From: an uncultured Lachnospiraceae bacterium
Lineage (GTDB): Bacteria; Bacillota; Clostridia; Lachnospirales; Lachnospiraceae
Direction: 5' to 3'
NCBI GenBank assembly: GCA_910586095.1
Contig: CAJUHQ010000042.1
Span: forward strand, 1-25,699
Length of the DNA stretch: 25,699 nt
Position numbers and translations under genes: made by a program. This document shows positions 22,876 to 25,699 of the stretch, in pieces. Below the pieces are notes generated by a model. That model had not been told where the DNA came from. It saw only the letters and a program-made list of their open reading frames with translations, and did not search any database. How positions within the stretch are numbered: position 1 is the first letter of the stretch; each line of letters opens with the position of its first letter.

Positions 22876-24609
22876 TTATCGGATCTTAATATGTACGTCT
22901 CGAAGTTGTTGCTCTGTCACATTACTAGGCGCCCCACACATTAGATCCTGGGCTGAACCGCTCATAGGAAAAGCAATCACCTCTCTGATATTCTCCTCAT
23001 TTTTCAACAGCATAATCATTCTATCAACGCCTGGAGCCATCCCCGCATGTGGAGGTGCACCAAACTGAAATGCCTGATACAACGCTCCAAACTTTGTCTT
23101 GAGTGTCTCGCGGTCATACCCTGCAATCTCAAAAGCCTTCACCATAATCTCTATATCATGATTTCGAACTGCACCACTCGAAAGCTCCACCCCATTACAT
23201 ACAATATCATACTGGTAAGCCAAAATCTCCAAAGGATCTTTATTTTGCAATGCTTCAAGTCCCCCCTGTGGCATAGAAAATGGATTGTGTGTAAATCCAA
23301 TCTGCTTTGTGTCTGGGTCTAGCTCAAACATAGGAAAATCATTTACATAACAAAAACGATATGCATTTTTTTCAATGAGATCTAATTGATCTCCCAACCG
23401 GCTTCGAAGCTGACCCGCATAATAATTTGCCTTGTCTTCTTTATCTGCAATAAAGAAAATAGTATCTCCCGACACCAATCCAGCCAACTTCGCCAACTCT
23501 GGTTTGATCTCTTCTGGTATAAATTTATCAATGGGGCCTTTATACATCATGTTCTCATCAACCTCTAGATAGCCTAGACCAGCCATTCCCATATCCATCG
23601 CAAATCCAAGTAACTTTTCATGAAATTTTTTGGACATATCCGCATGTACTTTAATTGCACGAACTGTTTTTTTCAGAAAAGGTTTGAAAGTACACTTTTG
23701 AAAAAATGTTGTCACATCCACAATGCGCAATGGATTGCGTAAGTCTGGCTTATCAGTGCCAAACTCTAACATAGCCTGCTTATAACTAATGATTGGATAA
23801 GGCGCCTGTGTCACCACAAAACCTTTTGGCGCAAACTTTTCAAAAGTAGCAGATAACACTTCCTCCCCTATGCGAAATACATCTTCTTGTGTGGCAAAAC
23901 TCATCTCAAAATCAAGTTGATAAAACTCTCCAGGAGATCGGTCTGCACGGGCATCCTCATCGCGAAAACAAGGGGCAATCTGAAAGTACTTGTCAAACCC
24001 AGATACCATCAACAATTGCTTATACTGTTGCGGAGCCTGTGGAAGCGCATAAAATTTGCCTTTATATTTTCTCGATGGTACAATGTAATCTCGTGCTCCC
24101 TCTGGAGACGACGCGCACAAGATTGGAGTTTGTATCTCTAAAAAGCCCATTTGTGTCATCTTTTCGCGCAAAAAGCTAATCACGTGTGACCGAAAAATAA
24201 TGTTCTCCTTAACCTTTGCATTTCTTAGATCAAGAAAACGATATTGTAAACGCACCTCTTCTCTAGTCTCCTTAGAAGTCATAATCTCAAAAGGTAATCT
24301 GCGATATACTTTTCCAAGAACTGTTATTTTACTTGCCACTAATTCAATTGTTCCCGTTGGTATCCTGGGATTGTACGTCTCCTCATCTCTTTTTTCAATG
24401 ATCCCTTCAATAGAGATGCACATCTCTTTTATAATTCCATTTAACAAGGTTGTATCTCGCATCACGACCTGCAATACTCCATACATGTCACGCAGATCAA
24501 TAAATGATACCATACCATGATCGCGAATATTTTCTACCCATCCCGCCACATGTACGATCTGTCCAATATGCTGCTCACCAATTTCTTTGATTGTAATATC
24601 TCTGTACAT
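22876..24609 (-). CDS. aspS: Aspartyl-tRNA synthetase, probably non-discriminating
   Basis: Class IIb synthetase of 577 residues, bacterial type with the inserted GAD domain. Seen: N-terminal OB fold (HVAGWVENIRDHGMVSFIDL), motif 1 region (RFLDLRN), motif 2 (FRDEDARADR...FYQLDFEMSF), motif 3 (GVDRMIML, 527-534) and the GAPS near the end. His31 in the anticodon-binding loop (IRDHG) is the residue associated with enzymes that charge both tRNA(Asp) and tRNA(Asn); the other indicator position, around residue 77, is Glu rather than Gly or Lys. Encoding with gatCAB supports misacylation of tRNA(Asn) for amidation. ATG at 24609 follows GAGGAG closely; an ATG at 24621 is possible. Leader: T-box plus tandem repeat. 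Confidence 0.95.
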   Translation of the reverse strand: MYRDITIKEIGEQHIGQIVHVAGWVENIRDHGMVSFIDLRDMYGVLQVVMRDTTLLNGIIKEMCISIEGIIEKRDEETYNPRIPTGTIELVASKITVLGKVYRRLPFEIMTSKETREEVRLQYRFLDLRNAKVKENIIFRSHVISFLREKMTQMGFLEIQTPILCASSPEGARDYIVPSRKYKGKFYALPQAPQQYKQLLMVSGFDKYFQIAPCFRDEDARADRSPGEFYQLDFEMSFATQEDVFRIGEEVLSATFEKFAPKGFVVTQAPYPIISYKQAMLEFGTDKPDLRNPLRIVDVTTFFQKCTFKPFLKKTVRAIKVHADMSKKFHEKLLGFAMDMGMAGLGYLEVDENMMYKGPIDKFIPEEIKPELAKLAGLVSGDTIFFIADKEDKANYYAGQLRSRLGDQLDLIEKNAYRFCYVNDFPMFELDPDTKQIGFTHNPFSMPQGGLEALQNKDPLEILAYQYDIVCNGVELSSGAVRNHDIEIMVKAFEIAGYDRETLKTKFGALYQAFQFGAPPHAGMAPGVDRMIMLLKNEENIREVIAFPMSGSAQDLMCGAPSNVTEQQLRDVHIKIR

Positions 24610-24628
24610 AATTCTCCTCATTTCTGCC

Positions 24629-24647
24629 TTGCGAACAAAGTTCGCAA
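24629..24647. other. Hairpin just upstream of the aspS ribosome site
   Basis: A perfect 8-bp stem TTGCGAAC-AAA-GTTCGCAA ends about 20 bases before the aspS start codon on the minus strand. It may shape access to the ribosome site. The remainder of 24648-24805 shows no gene. Confidence 0.5.
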
Positions 24648-24805
24648 CTGCTTTTCATTACGCGTATTTGGATGTTCTCTTGTGCGTTCGTGTGATTCCG
24701 AATTTCTCTTCCTACTTGCAACACAGGGATGCATGTTGTGATAGCAATTAATTTCTTGTGCGCCCTCTTAGTGACATATTTCTCTGTATGGATTTGCATG
24801 CTTAA

Positions 24806-25060
24806 GTGCAAATCGAGTAGGAAAGACTTTTCCTACTCGCCGCGCCGGACGCGGGCAGCTTTTGCTGCATAGTTCCTTTCCGCGTCCGTGTGCAATCCGA
24901 GTAGGAAAGACTTTTCCTACTCGCCGCGCCGGACGCGGGCAGCTTTTGCTGCATAGTTCCTTTCCGCGTCCGTGTGCAATCCGAGTAGGAAAGACTTTCC
25001 CTACTCGCCGGGCGCACCGTGCGCTGCGTAGCAGCATACTTCCTTTGCACGGGGCTGTGC
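24806..25060 (-). repeat. 84-bp structured tandem repeat in the aspS leader
   Basis: Three units; CGAGTAGG begins at 24814, 24898 and 24982 (period 84). Each unit has an 11-bp stem CGAGTAGGAAA/TTTCCTACTCG (24814-24839 in unit 1) and a stem GGACGCGG/CCGCGTCC (24847-24854 with 24880-24887) enclosing GCAGC/GCTGC. Units 1 and 2 are nearly identical. Unit 3 changes both inner stems but keeps pairing: CCGTGC/GCACGG (25017-25022 with 25047-25052) and GCTGC/GCAGC; its first stem has a one-base bulge. It lies between the T-box terminator and aspS, so it is transcribed only on read-through. Confidence 0.88.
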
Positions 25061-25062
25061 AT

Positions 25063-25427
25063 AAAAAAAACCGGAATACAATCTGTATTCCGGGACGGAT
25101 ATGCACGTTATATACTATCCGCGGTACCACCCGCTTTGGCGGACTATTTAGAGTTTTCCTGTTGTACTCTCTTGTCACACCCACTCGACCATTTAACGCA
25201 TGTCTACGTATTATCCTACATATACCTTTTTAAAGATATCTCTTAAAAGATATTTTTTCAGATAATCTGCTCCAGAGTGTTCCCTTTGTTCTCTCCTGCG
25301 CACAGCGCTCTCAGTCGGTGACGCTGTCTTCCTGTCGTTTTCCTGAACAAGAGTCTCCTTCATAGCATTTACAGCAACTTATTTTTGCCTCAAACCCAAA
25401 CATTTACAACCATTCTAGCTGTAATTG
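25063..25427 (-). ncRNA. T-box riboswitch leader of the aspS-gatCAB operon
   Basis: The antiterminator T-box CGGGTGGTACCGCG is at 25120-25133 on the minus strand, its TGGT (25126-25129) pairing with the uncharged tRNA end. The competing terminator is CCGGAATACA/TGTATTCCGG (25071-25093) followed by eight T (25063-25070). A stem I-like region (25262-25360) ends in GAACACTCTGGAGC, with AAC (Asn) at 25279-25281 as a specifier candidate; no GAC (Asp) candidate was found in the equivalent place, but the exact stem I fold could not be proved by eye. Uncharged tRNA(Asn) would then prevent termination and raise aspS-gatCAB expression. A T-box on an aspS-gatCAB operon is known in Clostridium acetobutylicum. 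Confidence 0.92.
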
Positions 25428-25433
25428 GACCTT

Positions 25434-25462
25434 ATCATATCACAAGCGTTCATAAATTTCAA
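25434..25462 (-). promoter_or_regulatory. Promoter of the T-box aspS-gatCAB operon
   Basis: Minus-strand TTGAAA (25457-25462), 17-base spacer, TATGAT (25434-25439), with an extended TG before the -10 box. Transcription near 25427 gives a leader of about 820 bases before aspS. Confidence 0.8.
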
Positions 25463-25699
25463 GAAGTTTATTTAATAAAATAAATCTCTTTTGGGGAAAG
25501 TATTCCTATTGCTTGAAATTTAATGAAATGCAATTCTTATATATTAGTTATGAATTTGCAGTCATATAACAATTTTTCAAATGGGAATTCTGATAAGATG
25601 TAATTTATGGCATTTATTAACTGTTATATCTTATCTTCAAAAAATCCGCAAACCCTTGAAAACGCTAAATTTATAGCAAGTGAGTTTGCCCTTATGCTT
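25463..25699. other. AT-rich region upstream of the T-box promoter
   Basis: No credible gene or strong structure. The last 60 bases are less AT-rich (TCCGCAAACCCTTGAAAACG) and could be the edge of a neighbouring gene or element cut by the window end. Confidence 0.35.

Noticed and set aside
24768..25233. Long open frames on both strands over the 84-bp tandem
   Set aside because: 84 is a multiple of three, so any open unit stays open; the predicted proteins are Arg/Lys-rich repeats without a ribosome site, and the region is explained as structured leader RNA.

Overview
The window looks like chromosomal DNA of a low-GC Gram-positive anaerobe of the class Clostridia, most likely Lachnospiraceae (inference). 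The pointers are strong AGGAGG-type ribosome sites, a T-box leader, tRNA-dependent amidation by GatCAB, a CheW-REC (CheV-type) protein, rubredoxin, CPBP and VanZ membrane proteins, and AT-rich spacers. No rRNA, tRNA, CRISPR array, transposase or phage gene was recognised.

Layout. 1-2930 (+): a LacI-family regulator with an upstream palindrome, then uxaC (hexuronate isomerase), closed by a strong bidirectional terminator. 2964-4568 (-): signal peptidase I and uracil-DNA glycosylase. 4709-10155 (-), read right to left: CheV, a divergent sirtuin, a large acidic/lysine-rich single-pass membrane protein, hisH and hisF, with ung downstream; the first four gaps of this run up to hisH are 21-50 bp, and the transcription unit has a good promoter at 10304-10333. 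10414-12653 (-): an orphan sensor kinase and a lipoprotein behind a good promoter with a palindrome just upstream. 13156-13665 (+): a flavin-reductase-like protein. 13761-17852 (-): VanZ-like protein, nucleotidyltransferase, a 52-residue rubredoxin, a CPBP protease and two small unknown proteins. 18515-19357 (+): histidine phosphatase family protein. 19480-25462 (-): T-box leader, aspS, gatC, gatA, gatB, which together make Asn-tRNA(Asn) (and possibly Gln-tRNA) by the indirect route. AspRS carries His31, the residue linked to non-discriminating enzymes, and the T-box has a candidate AAC (Asn) specifier.

The most unusual content is between the genes. Intergenic regions are filled with a family of short structured repeats built from a few modules: a small GC-rich hairpin followed by a GATGGGAATTA-GTGTGA linker, a three-way-junction module, and a GAGATTTGAGATTC tail. 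Copies lie at about 5476-5628, 13726-13758, 16571-16872 (including an exact 64-bp tandem), 18152-18402, 19368-19451 and 22735-22855. Sequences of the stems differ between copies while pairing is kept (compensatory changes), and most copies point the same way as the next gene downstream. Repeat ends sit directly against the ribosome sites of hisF, the CPBP gene and gatC. A second structured family forms an 84-bp tandem (24806-25060) in the aspS leader between the T-box terminator and aspS, again with compensatory changes in the third unit. These are the best candidates here for an undescribed RNA or mobile-repeat system.
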